64,000 nt of DNA from Cupriavidus basilensis (GTDB lineage: Bacteria > Pseudomonadota > Gammaproteobacteria > Burkholderiales > Burkholderiaceae). Positions 53,165-63,530 of the stretch are shown here, in pieces. The notes under the pieces were generated by a model. That model worked only from the letters and a program-made list of their open reading frames with translations. It did no database searches and had not been told where the DNA came from. The DNA lies in the NCBI RefSeq assembly GCF_000832305.1, contig NZ_CP010536.1, forward strand, positions 2,480,001 through 2,544,000, in the 5' to 3' direction. The position numbers were made by a program, and so were the translations under genes. Every line of letters begins with the position of its first letter. Positions within the stretch are counted from its first letter, which is position 1.

Positions 53165-54343
53165 TCAGCACGAACGCGCGCTTTCCAGCAGGACGCCGGC
53201 GCGGCGGCGCGCATCCTGGTCGATGTCCATCACGCCTTCCAGCGTTTCGACGCTCCCCGGCGAGGCCTGTGCCAAGACTTGCGCCACGATGCGTGCGATG
53301 TCGGTAAAACGGATCCGGCCTTGCAGGAACGCCTCGACGGCAACCTCGTTGGCGGCGTTCAGGATGGCCGGGGCCGCCCCGCCCGCCCGCAAGGCGTCGA
53401 ACGCCAGGCCCAGGCAGGGAAAACGCGCCAGATCCGGGATTTCGAAGGTCAGCGCGCCGGCACGGGTAAGGTCCAGCGGCGAAACGCCCGCGTGCATGCG
53501 CTCGGGATAGGCGAGCCCGTAGGCGATCGGCGTACGCATGTCGGGGTTGCCGAGTTGGGCCAGCACCGAGCCGTCCGCGTAGGACACCATCGAATGCACG
53601 ATGCTCTGCGGGTGGATCAGCACCTCAATGCGGTCCGCCGGCGCGGCAAACAGCCAGTGCGCCTCGATCACCTCCAGCCCCTTGTTCATCATGGTGGCCG
53701 AGTCGACCGAGATCTTGCGGCCCATCACCCAGTTCGGGTGGGCGCAGGCCTCGTCCGGCGAAATATCGTGCAAGGTGGCCGGGTCCCGGGTCCGGAACGG
53801 GCCGCCGGAAGCCGTCAGCAGGATCCTGGAGACGCCCGCGCTCAGGCGTGGATCGTCCGCCGGCAGGCACTGGAAGATGGCATTGTGCTCGCTGTCGATC
53901 GGCAGCAGCGTGGCGCCGTGCTCGCGCACGGCATCCATGAAGAGCCGGCCCGACATCACCAGCGCTTCCTTGTTGGCCAGCAGCACGCGCTTGCCCGCCC
54001 GCGCCGCGGCCAGCGTGGGACGCAGCCCGGCGGCGCCGACGATGGCGGCCATCACCGAATCGGCCGCGGGGTCGACCGCCACTGCTTCCAGGGCCGCTTC
54101 GCCATAGCCCACCTCGGTTTTGATGCCGTCGGCACGCAACAGCGCCTGCAGCTCGCTCGCGGCCTGGGCGGTGCCGACCACGGCGTGCGCCGGGCGGAAC
54201 TCGCGGCACTGCGCCGCCAGCTTGTCGACCTGCCGGTGCGCCGTCAGCGCATGGACGGCATAGCGCTCGGGGTGGCGCTTGACCACATCAAGCGTACTTT
54301 CCCCGATCGAGCCAGTGGCACCCAGGACGGTAATACGACGCAT
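53165..54343 (-). CDS. dxr: 1-deoxy-D-xylulose 5-phosphate reductoisomerase
   Basis: A 392-residue enzyme of the MEP isoprenoid pathway, converting DXP to MEP with NADPH. The nucleotide-binding start [15 protein letters not shown], the [11 protein letters not shown] loop, [14 protein letters not shown] with metal-binding Asp and Glu, and TASGGPF are all present. It is 12 bp after cdsA in the operon. Confidence 0.97.
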   Translation of the reverse strand: MRRITVLGATGSIGESTLDVVKRHPERYAVHALTAHRQVDKLAAQCREFRPAHAVVGTAQAASELQALLRADGIKTEVGYGEAALEAVAVDPAADSVMAAIVGAAGLRPTLAAARAGKRVLLANKEALVMSGRLFMDAVREHGATLLPIDSEHNAIFQCLPADDPRLSAGVSRILLTASGGPFRTRDPATLHDISPDEACAHPNWVMGRKISVDSATMMNKGLEVIEAHWLFAAPADRIEVLIHPQSIVHSMVSYADGSVLAQLGNPDMRTPIAYGLAYPERMHAGVSPLDLTRAGALTFEIPDLARFPCLGLAFDALRAGGAAPAILNAANEVAVEAFLQGRIRFTDIARIVAQVLAQASPGSVETLEGVMDIDQDARRRAGVLLESARSC

Positions 54344-54354
54344 ATCAGATCAAC

Positions 54355-55176
54355 TCAAAGATAGATGGCCAGCAAGGCGGCCAGCGGAAACACAGGCAAC
54401 AGCGCATCGATCCGGTCGAGCACGCCGCCATGGCCGGGCAACAGCCGGCTGCTGTCCTTCATGCCAACCTGGCGCTTGAGCAATGACTCGAAGAGATCGC
54501 CGACCACGCTGGCGACCACCAGCAGGGTCGACAGCAGCGCCACGACAGCCAGGCCGTTATGGTCGGCCATGCGAGAGAACCAGGTCGGGGAAAAAGCTTG
54601 GGTAGCGGCCAGCCCGAGCGCGATCAGCAGCACCAGCAGCCAGCCGCCGAGGGCGCCTTCCCAGGACTTGCCCGGGCTGATGGTCGGGGCAAGCTTGCGC
54701 CGCCCGATAGCCTTGCCAACGAAATAGGCACCGATATCGGCAGCCCAGACCAGCACCGCTACGGACAGCAGCACCCCGATGCCCAGCTCGCGCAGGATCA
54801 GGGTGGCATGGCCAAACGCCGGCAGCATGAACAAGCCAAGAATAGCGCCCAGCAAGGTAAAGGACGGGCTCGCCTGGCGCACGCCGCGCGCCAGCAGCAC
54901 CACGGCGACGCCCCAGCAGGCCACGCCGATCTGCAACAGGCGCGTCAGCGCCTGGCGGTCGGCGGCGTCATGCCAGCCGATCAGGGCGACCAGGCAGGCC
55001 ACCGCATAGACATAGGGCCAGAAGCCGCGCAGTCCGATCAGGCGGCCAAATTCCCAGCCCGCCAGCACGACGATCACCGCCACCAGGCCGGCCAGCGCCG
55101 ACGGAGGTGCCAGGAACAGGATCGGCAGGATCAGCAGCAACAGGCATACAGCGGTGATGACACGGGTAAGAAGCAT
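54355..55176 (-). CDS. cdsA: Phosphatidate cytidylyltransferase
   Basis: A 273-residue inner-membrane enzyme making CDP-diacylglycerol from phosphatidate and CTP. About eight hydrophobic helices are seen. The signature spans the C-terminal half: AIGRRKLAPTISPGKSWEGA and then KDSSRLLPGHGGVLDRIDAL, with the metal-binding Asp. The start at 55176 opens directly into the first helix and excludes a long improbable extension. Confidence 0.95.
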   Translation of the reverse strand: MLLTRVITAVCLLLLILPILFLAPPSALAGLVAVIVVLAGWEFGRLIGLRGFWPYVYAVACLVALIGWHDAADRQALTRLLQIGVACWGVAVVLLARGVRQASPSFTLLGAILGLFMLPAFGHATLILRELGIGVLLSVAVLVWAADIGAYFVGKAIGRRKLAPTISPGKSWEGALGGWLLVLLIALGLAATQAFSPTWFSRMADHNGLAVVALLSTLLVVASVVGDLFESLLKRQVGMKDSSRLLPGHGGVLDRIDALLPVFPLAALLAIYL

Positions 55177-55213
55177 GCGCTGCGGGATTCCGGTGAAAAA
55201 ATGGAAAACGGCT

Positions 55214-55987
55214 TCAGGCGGTGCCGGAAAGGCCGGGTGGTGCGACCACTTGCGCGCTGGTACGGCCGAAGCGGCGCTCGCGCTGCCGGTACGAGGCAAA
55301 CGCCTTGTCGAGCTCGGCGGGGCTGAAATCCGGCCAGAACACGTCGGTGAAATAGAGTTCGGAGTAGGCCAGCTGCCACAGCAGGAAGTTGCTGATGCGC
55401 TGCTCGCCCCCAGTGCGGATGAACAGGTCCGGCTCCGGCGCGTAGGCCATGGCCAAGTGCGGCGCGAGCAGGGATTCGTCCACGGACTCCGGATCGAGCA
55501 TGGGCGAGCGCGCCAGCATCTTGCGCATGGCCTGGAGCAGGTCCCAGCGGCCACCATAATTGGCGGCGATGGTCACCGTCAGGCCGGTGTTGCCATCCGT
55601 GCGCGCCTCGGCATCGGCGATCAGCTGCTGGATGCGCGGGCTGAAGCGGCTCAGGTCGCCGACCACCCTCACCCGGATGTTGTTGGCGTGCATCTTGACC
55701 ACCTCACGGCGCAGCGCGGTCATGAACAGCCGCATCAGGAACGAGACTTCGTCCACCGGGCGGCGCCAGTTCTCGGAACTGAACGCGAACAGGGTCAGGT
55801 ACTGCACGCCACGCGCGGCGCAGGCCTCCACCACGGCCCGCACGGCATCCAGGCCACGGCTGTGGCCGGCTACGCGTGGCAGGTGCCGCTGGGTCGCCCA
55901 GCGGCCGTTGCCATCCATGATGATGGCGACGTGGCGGGGCACATAGGTGGAGTCGGGGACGCTGAGCGTGGAACTGATGTGATGCAT
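55214..55987 (-). CDS. uppS: Undecaprenyl diphosphate synthase
   Basis: A 257-residue cis-prenyltransferase that makes the C55 lipid carrier for peptidoglycan and O antigen. The substrate P-loop [13 protein letters not shown] with catalytic Asp is at residues ~21-33; [11 protein letters not shown] and [20 protein letters not shown] also match. The start at 55987 gives a ~20-residue lead before the fold. Confidence 0.96.
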   Translation of the reverse strand: MHHISSTLSVPDSTYVPRHVAIIMDGNGRWATQRHLPRVAGHSRGLDAVRAVVEACAARGVQYLTLFAFSSENWRRPVDEVSFLMRLFMTALRREVVKMHANNIRVRVVGDLSRFSPRIQQLIADAEARTDGNTGLTVTIAANYGGRWDLLQAMRKMLARSPMLDPESVDESLLAPHLAMAYAPEPDLFIRTGGEQRISNFLLWQLAYSELYFTDVFWPDFSPAELDKAFASYRQRERRFGRTSAQVVAPPGLSGTA

Positions 55988-56040
55988 GATGGGAAACGGT
56001 ACCGGACACAGCGGCGGCTGGCAAGCCGCCGCTTCATGCG

Positions 56041-56601
56041 TCACACCGTCATGATCTCCTTGTCCTTCTCGGCGACCATCCTGTCGATCTCGGCAACGAA
56101 CTTGTCGGTGAGCTTCTGGACATCGTCCTGGCCGCGGCGCTCGTCGTCCTCGGAAATGGCTTTGTCCTTGACCAGCTTCTTGAACTGCTCGTTGGCATCG
56201 CGGCGCAGGTTGCGCACGGCGATCTTGGCGCCCTCGGCCTCGCCCTTGACAACCTTGGCGAGTTCCTTGCGGCGCTCTTCGGTCAGCATGGGCATGGGCA
56301 CGCGGATGGTCTCGCCCATGGTCGACGGGTTCAGGCCCAGGTCCGCGTCACGGATGGCCTTCTCGATGGCGCTGACCATCTTCTTTTCCCAAGGCTGTAC
56401 GCTGATGGTGCGCGAATCGGCCAGGCCGACGTTGGCCACCTGGCTGATCGGCACCGGGGAGCCGTAGTAATCCACTTGCACGTGGTCGAGCAGACCTGTA
56501 TGCGCGCGACCAGTGCGAATCTTGGCCAGGTCGGCCTTGAACGCTTCAATGGTCTTTTGCATTTTCTGCTCGACGCTCTTCTTGGTGTCGGCGACGCTCA
56601 T
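56041..56601 (-). CDS. frr: Ribosome recycling factor
   Basis: A 186-residue factor that splits post-termination ribosomes with EF-G. Helical domain I is recognised by [32 protein letters not shown] and the C-terminal [19 protein letters not shown]. It follows pyrH by 120 nt, as in most proteobacteria. Confidence 0.97.
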   Translation of the reverse strand: MSVADTKKSVEQKMQKTIEAFKADLAKIRTGRAHTGLLDHVQVDYYGSPVPISQVANVGLADSRTISVQPWEKKMVSAIEKAIRDADLGLNPSTMGETIRVPMPMLTEERRKELAKVVKGEAEGAKIAVRNLRRDANEQFKKLVKDKAISEDDERRGQDDVQKLTDKFVAEIDRMVAEKDKEIMTV

Positions 56602-56721
56602 CTTTACCTCCGAAAACGGGTAATCATGATCCCGGACCGCAGGATCGAAAATGAATCATTCTACTCTTTGCCAGCACGCGCGCCACCTTCGGTGGCAGCA
56701 CGCCAGCGCCTGGTGCAGCAC

Positions 56722-57432
56722 TTATACGTGCACCAGCGTACCTTCGTCTTCGCCCAGGATGACGCGTTTGAGCGCGCCCGGCTTGACGATGGAGAACACT
56801 TTGATCGGCAGTTTCTGGTCGCGGCACAGGGCGAATGCCGTGGCATCCATGACCTGCAGGTTGCGCGAGATCGCCTCATCAAAGGAGATGGTGGTGTAAC
56901 GCGTGGCGCTAGGATCCTTCTTGGGGTCGGCGGTGTAGACGCCGTCCACCTTGGTCGCCTTGAGCACGATCTCCGCGCCGATTTCCGCGCCACGCAGGGC
57001 CGCCGCGGTATCGGTGGTGAAGAACGGGTTGCCGGTGCCGGCGGCGAAGATCACCACCTTGCCCTCCTCCAGCTGGCGGATGGCGCGCGGGCGGATGTAA
57101 GGCTCGACCACCTGGTCCATGCGCAGGGCCGACTGCACGCGGCCCACGATGTCGGCGTGGCGCATGGCATCCTGCAGGGCCAGCGCATTCATCATGGTGG
57201 CCAGCATGCCCATGTAGTCGGCGGTCGCGCGGTCCATGCCCGCTGCCCCGCCGGCCACGCCGCGGAAAATATTGCCGCCACCGATCACCACCGCGACCTG
57301 GACGCCCAGCCTCACGATCTCGGCGATGTCATTGACCATGCTTTCGATGGTGGAGCGGTTGATGCCGAAGGCATCATCGCCCATCAGGGCCTCGCCGGAC
57401 AATTTCAGTAGGACGCGCTTATAGGCTGGCAT
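56722..57432 (-). CDS. pyrH: UMP kinase
   Basis: A 236-residue hexameric kinase converting UMP to UDP. It begins with [52 protein letters not shown] and the ATP-site segment [13 protein letters not shown] match the family. The start at 57432 gives exactly the usual length. A perfect 9-bp hairpin lies in its upstream leader. Confidence 0.97.
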   Translation of the reverse strand: MPAYKRVLLKLSGEALMGDDAFGINRSTIESMVNDIAEIVRLGVQVAVVIGGGNIFRGVAGGAAGMDRATADYMGMLATMMNALALQDAMRHADIVGRVQSALRMDQVVEPYIRPRAIRQLEEGKVVIFAAGTGNPFFTTDTAAALRGAEIGAEIVLKATKVDGVYTADPKKDPSATRYTTISFDEAISRNLQVMDATAFALCRDQKLPIKVFSIVKPGALKRVILGEDEGTLVHV

Positions 57433-57486
57433 ATTGATCCCCGGAGCTGGTTCGGCTCGTTCTGTTGAGCCGGATATTTGAAGGCA

Positions 57487-57510
57487 GGCGGCACGGATCG
57501 GCGTGCCGCC
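57487..57510 (-). promoter_or_regulatory. Hairpin in the pyrH leader
   Basis: GGCGGCACG (57487-57495) and CGTGCCGCC (57502-57510) form a perfect 9-bp stem with a 6-nt loop, about 55-78 nt before the pyrH start. No T-run follows, so it is more likely a leader structure than a terminator. Confidence 0.45.
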
Positions 57511-57675
57511 GCTATAAAAGCCGGTTTTCGGGGTGGCCTGGCTCCGGCACGGCAACAGCGCGATAACACACGAAAAACTCGTGTTCAAAGCGCCCCTGGG
57601 GCACGGCAGGTCAGACGACTGCGGAAACGGGCTACCAAGCCCGCGCCGCACGGGTAAGCGCGGCGCGGTCATTTG

Positions 57676-57707
57676 TGCCGAGGGGCACCTTGCGGTGCCC
57701 CTCGGCA
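57676..57707. terminator. Perfect 14-bp hairpin downstream of tsf
   Basis: TGCCGAGGGGCACC and GGTGCCCCTCGGCA flank a 4-nt loop. It lies 52 bp after the tsf stop. The T-run is weak on both strands, so termination strength is uncertain; it may separate tsf from pyrH or stabilise the tsf mRNA end. Confidence 0.6.
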
Positions 57708-57758
57708 TTATACGGCGACCGGTGGGGCACCCTACCGGGCACCCTGGCCGCCAGGACT

Positions 57759-58637
57759 TCAGGCCTTCTGGGCAGCGGCCACCTGGGCGGCCACTTCAGC
57801 GGCGAAGTCGTCCTGCTTCTTCTCGATGCCTTCACCGACCACGTACAGGGTGAAGCCCTTGACCGTGGTGTTGGCGGCCTTGAGCATCTGTTCGACCGTC
57901 TGCTTGTCGTTCTTCACGAAGGTCTGGTTAAACAGCGACACTTCCTTCAGGTACTTCTGCACCGAGCCGTCGACCATCTTGGCGACGATTTCGGCCGGCT
58001 TGCCCGATTCGGCAGCCTTTTGCTCGGCGATGCTGCGCTCCTTGGCGATCAGGTCGGCGGGCACGTCGGCGGACGACAGCGACACCGGCTTCATCGCGGC
58101 AACGTGCATGGCCACGTCCTTGGCGGCGGTTTCGTCGCCATCGAACTCGACCATCACGCCGATGCGGGTGCCGTGCAGGTACGCAGCCAGCTTGCCGCCA
58201 TTGGCGTAGCGGGCAAAGCGGCGGATCGCCAGGTTTTCGCCGATCTTGCCGATCAGGGCGGTACGGGTGGCTTCCACGGTCACGCCGTCGATTTCCAGCG
58301 CCGACAGCGCAGCCACGTCAGCCGGGTTCTGCTTGGCGACCAGCTCAGCGACCTTGTTCGAGAACGCCATGAAGTCGTCGTTCTTCGACACGAAGTCGGT
58401 TTCGCAGTTCAGTTCCACCAGCGCGCCGGTGGACCCTTCGATGAAGGACACGACCACGCCTTCGGCGGTCACGCGCGAAGCGGCCTTGCTGGCCTTGTTG
58501 CCCAGCTTGACGCGCAGCAGCTCTTCAGCCTTTTCCAGGTTGCCTTCAGCCTCGGTCAGGGCCTTCTTGCATTCCATCATCGGCGCGTCGGTCTTCGCGC
58601 GCAGTTCTGCCACCATGCTTGCGGTAATTGCCGCCAT
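57759..58637 (-). CDS. tsf: Elongation factor Ts
   Basis: A 292-residue exchange factor that reloads EF-Tu with GTP. The N-terminal domain has [20 protein letters not shown] and the core [19 protein letters not shown] with the downstream contact region [15 protein letters not shown]. It follows rpsB with a terminator-like hairpin between them, as is common. Confidence 0.97.
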   Translation of the reverse strand: MAAITASMVAELRAKTDAPMMECKKALTEAEGNLEKAEELLRVKLGNKASKAASRVTAEGVVVSFIEGSTGALVELNCETDFVSKNDDFMAFSNKVAELVAKQNPADVAALSALEIDGVTVEATRTALIGKIGENLAIRRFARYANGGKLAAYLHGTRIGVMVEFDGDETAAKDVAMHVAAMKPVSLSSADVPADLIAKERSIAEQKAAESGKPAEIVAKMVDGSVQKYLKEVSLFNQTFVKNDKQTVEQMLKAANTTVKGFTLYVVGEGIEKKQDDFAAEVAAQVAAAQKA

Positions 58638-58757
58638 TTGTCACTCCTTGAATGGTTCGCCCCGCCCTACCCCGCCGTCGATGTGGCGCGATCCGGGACC
58701 GGAGGTAAGTTCAACTTCATCCGCGCCAGATCATGCCAGGGGCGGATGACAACAATT

Positions 58758-58788
58758 CGAAAAAAGGGGGCGTAAGATTCGCCCCCTC
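58758..58788 (-). terminator. Attenuator-type terminator between rpsB and tsf
   Basis: On the minus strand GGGGGCG and CGCCCCC pair around a 7-nt loop and are followed by TTTTTTCG. It lies about 115 bp after the rpsB stop and 120 bp before tsf, so it should lower tsf transcription relative to rpsB. Confidence 0.8.
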
Positions 58789-58902
58789 GGTTGCCGGAAA
58801 GCCCCCGGCTGCGCGCAGCACCCCGGCCCAGGGGCCGGTTGGCTAGCGATGATGTGTCAGCTTGCGATGCGCGCGGTACGGGGTCCTCTCGGCAGCAAGC
58901 CT

Positions 58903-59646
58903 TTAGGCTTCTTCGACTTCGACGAAATCGTCGCCGCCGCGTGCGGCTTCAACCACGTCCTGCACGGCGTTTGCACGGCCTTCCAGGATCGCGTCGGCCA
59001 CGCCGCGCACGTACAGGGCAACTGCCTTGCTCGAGTCGTCGTTGCCCGGGATCACGTAGTCGATGCCTTCCGGCGAGTGGTTGGTATCGACCACGCCGAT
59101 GACGGGCACGCCCAGCTTCTTGGCTTCGGTCACGGCAATCTTGTGGTAGCCGACGTCGACCACGAAGATGGCGTCAGGCACGCCGCCCATGTCCTTGATG
59201 CCGCCGATGGACTTTTGCAGCTTGTCCATTTCGCGCTCGAACATCAGGGCTTCCTTCTTGCTCATGGTTTCCAGCGCGCCGGCTTCCTTGGCGGCTTCCA
59301 TGTCCTTCAGGCGCTTGATCGAGATCTTGACGGTCTTGAAGTTGGTCATCATGCCGCCGAGCCAACGGGCATCGACATAAGGCATGCCAGCGCGGCCTGC
59401 TTCTTCAGCCAGGATTTCGCGCGATTGACGCTTGGTGCCCACGAACAGCACGGTGCCGCGGTTTGCTGCCAGTTGACGCACGTACTTCAGCGCGTCCTGG
59501 AACATCGGCAACGTCTTTTCGAGGTTGATAATATGGATCTTGTTGCGATGGCCGAAGATGTACGGAGCCATCTTGGGGTTCCAGAAGCGGGTTTGGTGGC
59601 CGAAGTGGCAACCGGCTTCCAGCATTTCGCGCATGGTAACGGACAT
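58903..59646 (-). CDS. rpsB: 30S ribosomal protein S2
   Basis: A 247-residue ribosomal protein. Family marks include [54 protein letters not shown] and [20 protein letters not shown]. The C-terminus ends in an acidic tail (VEVEEA). Full length. Confidence 0.98.
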   Translation of the reverse strand: MSVTMREMLEAGCHFGHQTRFWNPKMAPYIFGHRNKIHIINLEKTLPMFQDALKYVRQLAANRGTVLFVGTKRQSREILAEEAGRAGMPYVDARWLGGMMTNFKTVKISIKRLKDMEAAKEAGALETMSKKEALMFEREMDKLQKSIGGIKDMGGVPDAIFVVDVGYHKIAVTEAKKLGVPVIGVVDTNHSPEGIDYVIPGNDDSSKAVALYVRGVADAILEGRANAVQDVVEAARGGDDFVEVEEA

Positions 59647-60034
59647 GAAAAATCTCCAAAAGGGTTAGGTCTGAAGTCCGCCCCGACATTCCTGAAAAGG
59701 AACACCCCGGATGGACGGACTCGCAATTTCAATAACTTTGCATTTGATAAGCGCAAGGCGCCTGCCAAATACCGCAGCACAGTAGTGACTGCCCGGCCCG
59801 CCAACCGCTGCCCGCAAGTCACATCGACCTGCCAGGTAGCCGCAAGTAGGCGAGCCAGCGATTGTAGCAACAAAACGGGGCTTCGCTCAAGGGGCCACTT
59901 ACCATGAAAAGCAGGCGCCCGCAGCCGGCGAAGCCCGTTTTCGGCTGCGGTTGATGCCCGATGGTGCGATAATCCCACTTTCAGATTCAATTTGAGGCGC
60001 AGCCCGTGGCTTCGCCGCCACTTTTGCGAGCAGC
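59647..60034. other. Divergent promoter region between rpsB and map
   Basis: No gene is present. For rpsB, the minus strand offers TTGCGC and TATTGA 16 bp apart near 59735-59760. For map, an extended -10 (TG-C-GATAAT) lies at 59965-59973, with a start about 55 nt before the ATG. The stretch 59720-59760 is AT-rich, as expected for a strong ribosomal promoter. Confidence 0.45.
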
Positions 60035-60853
60035 ATGAGCATCCATATCAAGAACGCCGACGATATCGCCCAAATGCGGGTAGCCTGCCGGCTGGCCTCC
60101 GAGGTCCTCGACTACATCACGCCCTTCGTCAAGCCGGGGGTCACCACCGGCGAACTCGACCGGCTGTGCCACGCCTATATGCGCGATGTGCAGGGCACGG
60201 TACCCGCACCCCTGAATTATGCGCCGCCCGGCTACCCGCCCTTCCCCGGCGCCATCTGCACGTCGGTCAACGACGTGATTTGCCACGGCATCCCGGGCGA
60301 GCGCGTGCTGAAGTCCGGCGACGCGGTGAACCTCGACATCACCGTGATCACCAAGGAAGGCTACTACGGCGACACCAGCCGCATGTTCATTGCCGGTGAG
60401 GGCTCGATCCTGGCCAAGCGCCTGGCGCAGATCACCTTCGAATGCATGTGGAAAGGCATCTCCCAGGTGCGCCCCGGCGCCCGCCTCGGCGATATCGGCC
60501 ATGTGATCCAGGTCCACGCGGAAGCGGCCGGCTATACCGTGGTGCGCGAGTACTGCGGCCACGGCATCGGCAAGAACTTCCACGAGGACCCGCAGATCCT
60601 GCACTACGGCCGGCCCGGCACCGGCATGGAGATCCAGGCCGGCATGATCTTCACGATCGAGCCGATGGTCAACGCCGGCAAGCGCGATATCCGCACCATG
60701 CCCGACCACTGGACCGTCAAGACGCGTGACCGCAGCCTGTCCGCGCAGTGGGAGCACACCATCCTGGTGACCGAGACCGGCTACGACGTGCTTACCGTCT
60801 CCGCGGGCACGCAGGCACCGCCGTCGTTCGTCACTGATTCTGTTGCAGCCTGA
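60035..60853 (+). CDS. map: Methionine aminopeptidase, type I
   Basis: A 272-residue metalloenzyme that removes the initiator Met from nascent proteins. The five metal ligands are found in [20 protein letters not shown] (two Asp), [12 protein letters not shown] (His), IFTIEPMV (Glu) and [10 protein letters not shown] (Glu). It is transcribed divergently from rpsB, the usual arrangement, and is followed by a terminator before glnD. Confidence 0.97.
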   Translation: MSIHIKNADDIAQMRVACRLASEVLDYITPFVKPGVTTGELDRLCHAYMRDVQGTVPAPLNYAPPGYPPFPGAICTSVNDVICHGIPGERVLKSGDAVNLDITVITKEGYYGDTSRMFIAGEGSILAKRLAQITFECMWKGISQVRPGARLGDIGHVIQVHAEAAGYTVVREYCGHGIGKNFHEDPQILHYGRPGTGMEIQAGMIFTIEPMVNAGKRDIRTMPDHWTVKTRDRSLSAQWEHTILVTETGYDVLTVSAGTQAPPSFVTDSVAA

Positions 60854-60859
60854 CGCTAC

Positions 60860-60889
60860 GGGCGCCAAGGTTGGCGCCCTTCTTGTTTC
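60860..60889 (+). terminator. Rho-independent terminator of map
   Basis: GGGCGCCA (60860-60867) and TGGCGCCC (60872-60879) form a perfect 8-bp stem followed by TTCTTGTTT. It ends just before the glnD start, which argues against an earlier glnD start inside it. Confidence 0.8.
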
Positions 60890-60902
60890 AGCCGTCCCTT
60901 CG

Positions 60903-63506
60903 ATGCCCCAAGCCCTAGCCATGGACGCCACGCCGGAAATCATCCTCGCCACCCGTGTTCGCGATCAGCTGAAAGCCGACAAGCAGGCCGTGTTCGCGGA
61001 TTTCAACGCGCACGGCCATGTCGGGCACCTGCTGACGCGCCTGCGGCGCGCGGTCGATGCCGCGCTGGTCGAAGCCTGGCGCGGCCTGGGCCTGCCGGAC
61101 GACAGCGCGCTGGTGGCGGTGGGCGGCTACGGGCGCGGCGAGCTGTTCCCGTTTTCCGATGTGGATGTGCTGCTGTTGCTGCCATCGGAACCCGGCGAGG
61201 ACACCACCTCCAGGCTGGAGAAGTTCATTGGCCTGTGCTGGGACCTGGGCCTTGAAATCGGCTCCGCCGTGCGCACCGTGGACGACTGCATCCGCGAATC
61301 GCGCCAGGACGTGACGATCCAGACGTCCTTGCTGGAAGCGCGCCTGCTGACGGGCAACCGCAAGCTGTTTGCCGAGCTGCAGACGCGCTACCAGGCCGAC
61401 CTGGACCCGCGCGCCTTCTTCCAGGCCAAGCTGCTGGAAATGCGGCAGCGCCACGCCAAGTACCAGGACACGCCCTATTCGCTCGAACCCAACAGCAAGG
61501 AAAGCCCCGGCGGCCTGCGCGACCTGCAGGTGATCCTGTGGATGACCAAGGCCGCCGGGCTGGGCGACAGCTGGAAGGAACTGTTCGAGCGCGGGCTGCT
61601 GAGCGAGCGCGAAGCGCAGGAACTCGCCCGCAACGAGCGCCTGCTCAAGACCATCCGCGCGCGCCTGCACCTGGTGGCCGGGCGCCGCCAGGACGTGCTG
61701 GTGTTCGACCTGCAGACCGCGCTGGCCGAGGCCTTTGGCTACCGCCAGAACAATAACAAGCGCGCCAGCGAGCAGCTGATGCGCCGTTACTACTGGGCAG
61801 CCAAGGCGGTCACGCAGCTCAATATCGTGCTGCTGCTCAATATCGAAGCCATGTTGTTCCCGAGCGAATCCAAGGTGACGCGCGTCATCAACGAGCGCTT
61901 CGTGGAACGCCAGGGCATGCTCGAGATCACCAGCGACGATCTCTACGAGCGCGAGCCGCACGCCATCCTGGAAACCTTCCTGGTGTACGAGCGCACGCCG
62001 GGCGTCAAGGGCTTGTCGCCACGCACGCTGCGCGGCCTGTACAACGCCCGCACGGTGATGGACGCGAGCTGGCGCAACGATCCGGTGAACCGCCGCCTGT
62101 TCCTCGCCATCGTGCAGGAGCCGCAGGGAATCACCCACGCGCTGCGCCTGATGAACCAGACCAGCGTGCTGGGCCGCTACCTGATCAACTTCCGCCGTAT
62201 CGTCGGGCAGATGCAGCACGACCTGTTCCACGTCTACACGGTGGACCAGCACATCCTGATGGTGGTGCGCAACATGCGCCGCTTCGCCATCGTCGAGCAC
62301 ACGCACGAGTTCCCCTTCTGCAGCCAGCTGATGGCCACCTTCGACCGCCCCTGGGTGCTGTGGGTGGCGGCGCTGTTCCACGACATCGCCAAGGGCCGCG
62401 GCGGCGATCACTCCAAGCTCGGCACGGCGGATGCGCGCCGTTTCTGCAAGCAGCACGGCATTGAGCGCGAAGATGCCGACCTGATCGCCTGGCTGGTCGA
62501 GCATCACCTGACCATGAGCCATGTCGCGCAGAAGCAAGACCTGACCGATGCGGACGTGATCCATGCCTTCGCCCGCGTGGTCGGCACCGAGCGCTACATG
62601 ACCGCGCTCTACCTGCTGACCGTGGCCGATATCCGCGGCACCAGCCCCAAGGTGTGGAACGCGTGGAAGGGCAAGCTGCTGGAAGACCTCTACCGCATCA
62701 CGCTGCGCGTGCTGGGCGGCGCGCGCGTGGACCCGCACTCGCTGTGGGCGCAGCGCCGCGACGACACCATCGCGCAGCTGCGGCTCAAGGCGTTCGACCC
62801 GGAACTGGGCAAGCCTTTGTGGTCCCAGCTCGACGTGGCCTTCTTCCTGCGCCACGACGCGCGCGACATCGCCTGGCTCACGCGGCACCTGTACAACAAG
62901 GTGGACAGCCCGGTGCCGGTGGTCAAGGCGCGCCTGTCGCCCGCGGGCGAAGGCTTGCAGGTGGCGGTCTACATCAAAGACCAGCCCGACGTGTTCGCGC
63001 GCATCTGCGGCTATTTCGAGCGCAAGAGCTTCTCCATCCAGGAAGCCAAGATCCACACCACGCGCCACGGCTATGCGCTCGATACGTTCCAGGTGACCGA
63101 CCCGGGCATCAGCAGCGACGCCAGCGGCAACTACCGCGACATCATCGCGCTGGTGGAGCACGAGCTGGCCGAGCGCCTGCAGCAGCAAGGCGCGCTGGCG
63201 GAACCCACCCAGGGGCGGCTGTCGCGCCAGTCGCGCAGCTTCCCGATCAAGCCGCGCGTGGACCTGCGCCCCGACGAACGCGGCCAGTACTACCTGCTTT
63301 CCTTGTCGGCCAACGACCGCACCGGCCTGCTGTATGCGATCTCCCGCGTACTGGCCAAACATCGCACCTCGGTGCATACCGCCCGCATCAATACGCTCGG
63401 CGAGCGGGTGGAAGACGTTTTCCTGGTCGATGGCAGCCGCCTCGCCTCGGATAACAAACTGCAGTTACAGCTTGAACAGGACCTGCTGGCGGCGCTGGCC
63501 ATCTAG
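60903..63506 (+). CDS. glnD: Bifunctional uridylyltransferase/uridylyl-removing enzyme (PII regulator)
   Basis: An 867-residue nitrogen sensor that adds and removes UMP on PII proteins in response to glutamine. The nucleotidyltransferase motif is [20 protein letters not shown]; the uridylyl-removing HD domain has [16 protein letters not shown] and [12 protein letters not shown]; two ACT domains for glutamine sensing close the protein ([20 protein letters not shown] and [20 protein letters not shown]). The start is at 60903, beyond the map terminator; MDATPE at 60921 is also possible. Confidence 0.97.
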   Translation: MPQALAMDATPEIILATRVRDQLKADKQAVFADFNAHGHVGHLLTRLRRAVDAALVEAWRGLGLPDDSALVAVGGYGRGELFPFSDVDVLLLLPSEPGEDTTSRLEKFIGLCWDLGLEIGSAVRTVDDCIRESRQDVTIQTSLLEARLLTGNRKLFAELQTRYQADLDPRAFFQAKLLEMRQRHAKYQDTPYSLEPNSKESPGGLRDLQVILWMTKAAGLGDSWKELFERGLLSEREAQELARNERLLKTIRARLHLVAGRRQDVLVFDLQTALAEAFGYRQNNNKRASEQLMRRYYWAAKAVTQLNIVLLLNIEAMLFPSESKVTRVINERFVERQGMLEITSDDLYEREPHAILETFLVYERTPGVKGLSPRTLRGLYNARTVMDASWRNDPVNRRLFLAIVQEPQGITHALRLMNQTSVLGRYLINFRRIVGQMQHDLFHVYTVDQHILMVVRNMRRFAIVEHTHEFPFCSQLMATFDRPWVLWVAALFHDIAKGRGGDHSKLGTADARRFCKQHGIEREDADLIAWLVEHHLTMSHVAQKQDLTDADVIHAFARVVGTERYMTALYLLTVADIRGTSPKVWNAWKGKLLEDLYRITLRVLGGARVDPHSLWAQRRDDTIAQLRLKAFDPELGKPLWSQLDVAFFLRHDARDIAWLTRHLYNKVDSPVPVVKARLSPAGEGLQVAVYIKDQPDVFARICGYFERKSFSIQEAKIHTTRHGYALDTFQVTDPGISSDASGNYRDIIALVEHELAERLQQQGALAEPTQGRLSRQSRSFPIKPRVDLRPDERGQYYLLSLSANDRTGLLYAISRVLAKHRTSVHTARINTLGERVEDVFLVDGSRLASDNKLQLQLEQDLLAALAI

Positions 63507-63530
63507 GCCGGACGCCCCACATAGAAGATA

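Larger units (their letters stand above)
57433..57758. other. pyrH-tsf intergenic region with two strong hairpins
   Basis: This 326-bp gap holds no gene. Two perfect inverted repeats are described separately (57487-57510 and 57676-57707). A TTTATA-like -10 element on the minus strand near 57518 could serve pyrH. Confidence 0.6.

Noticed and set aside
60915..63377. An 820-codon minus-strand frame antisense to glnD
   Set aside because: Shadow frame; glnD has all its catalytic and ACT motifs on the plus strand.
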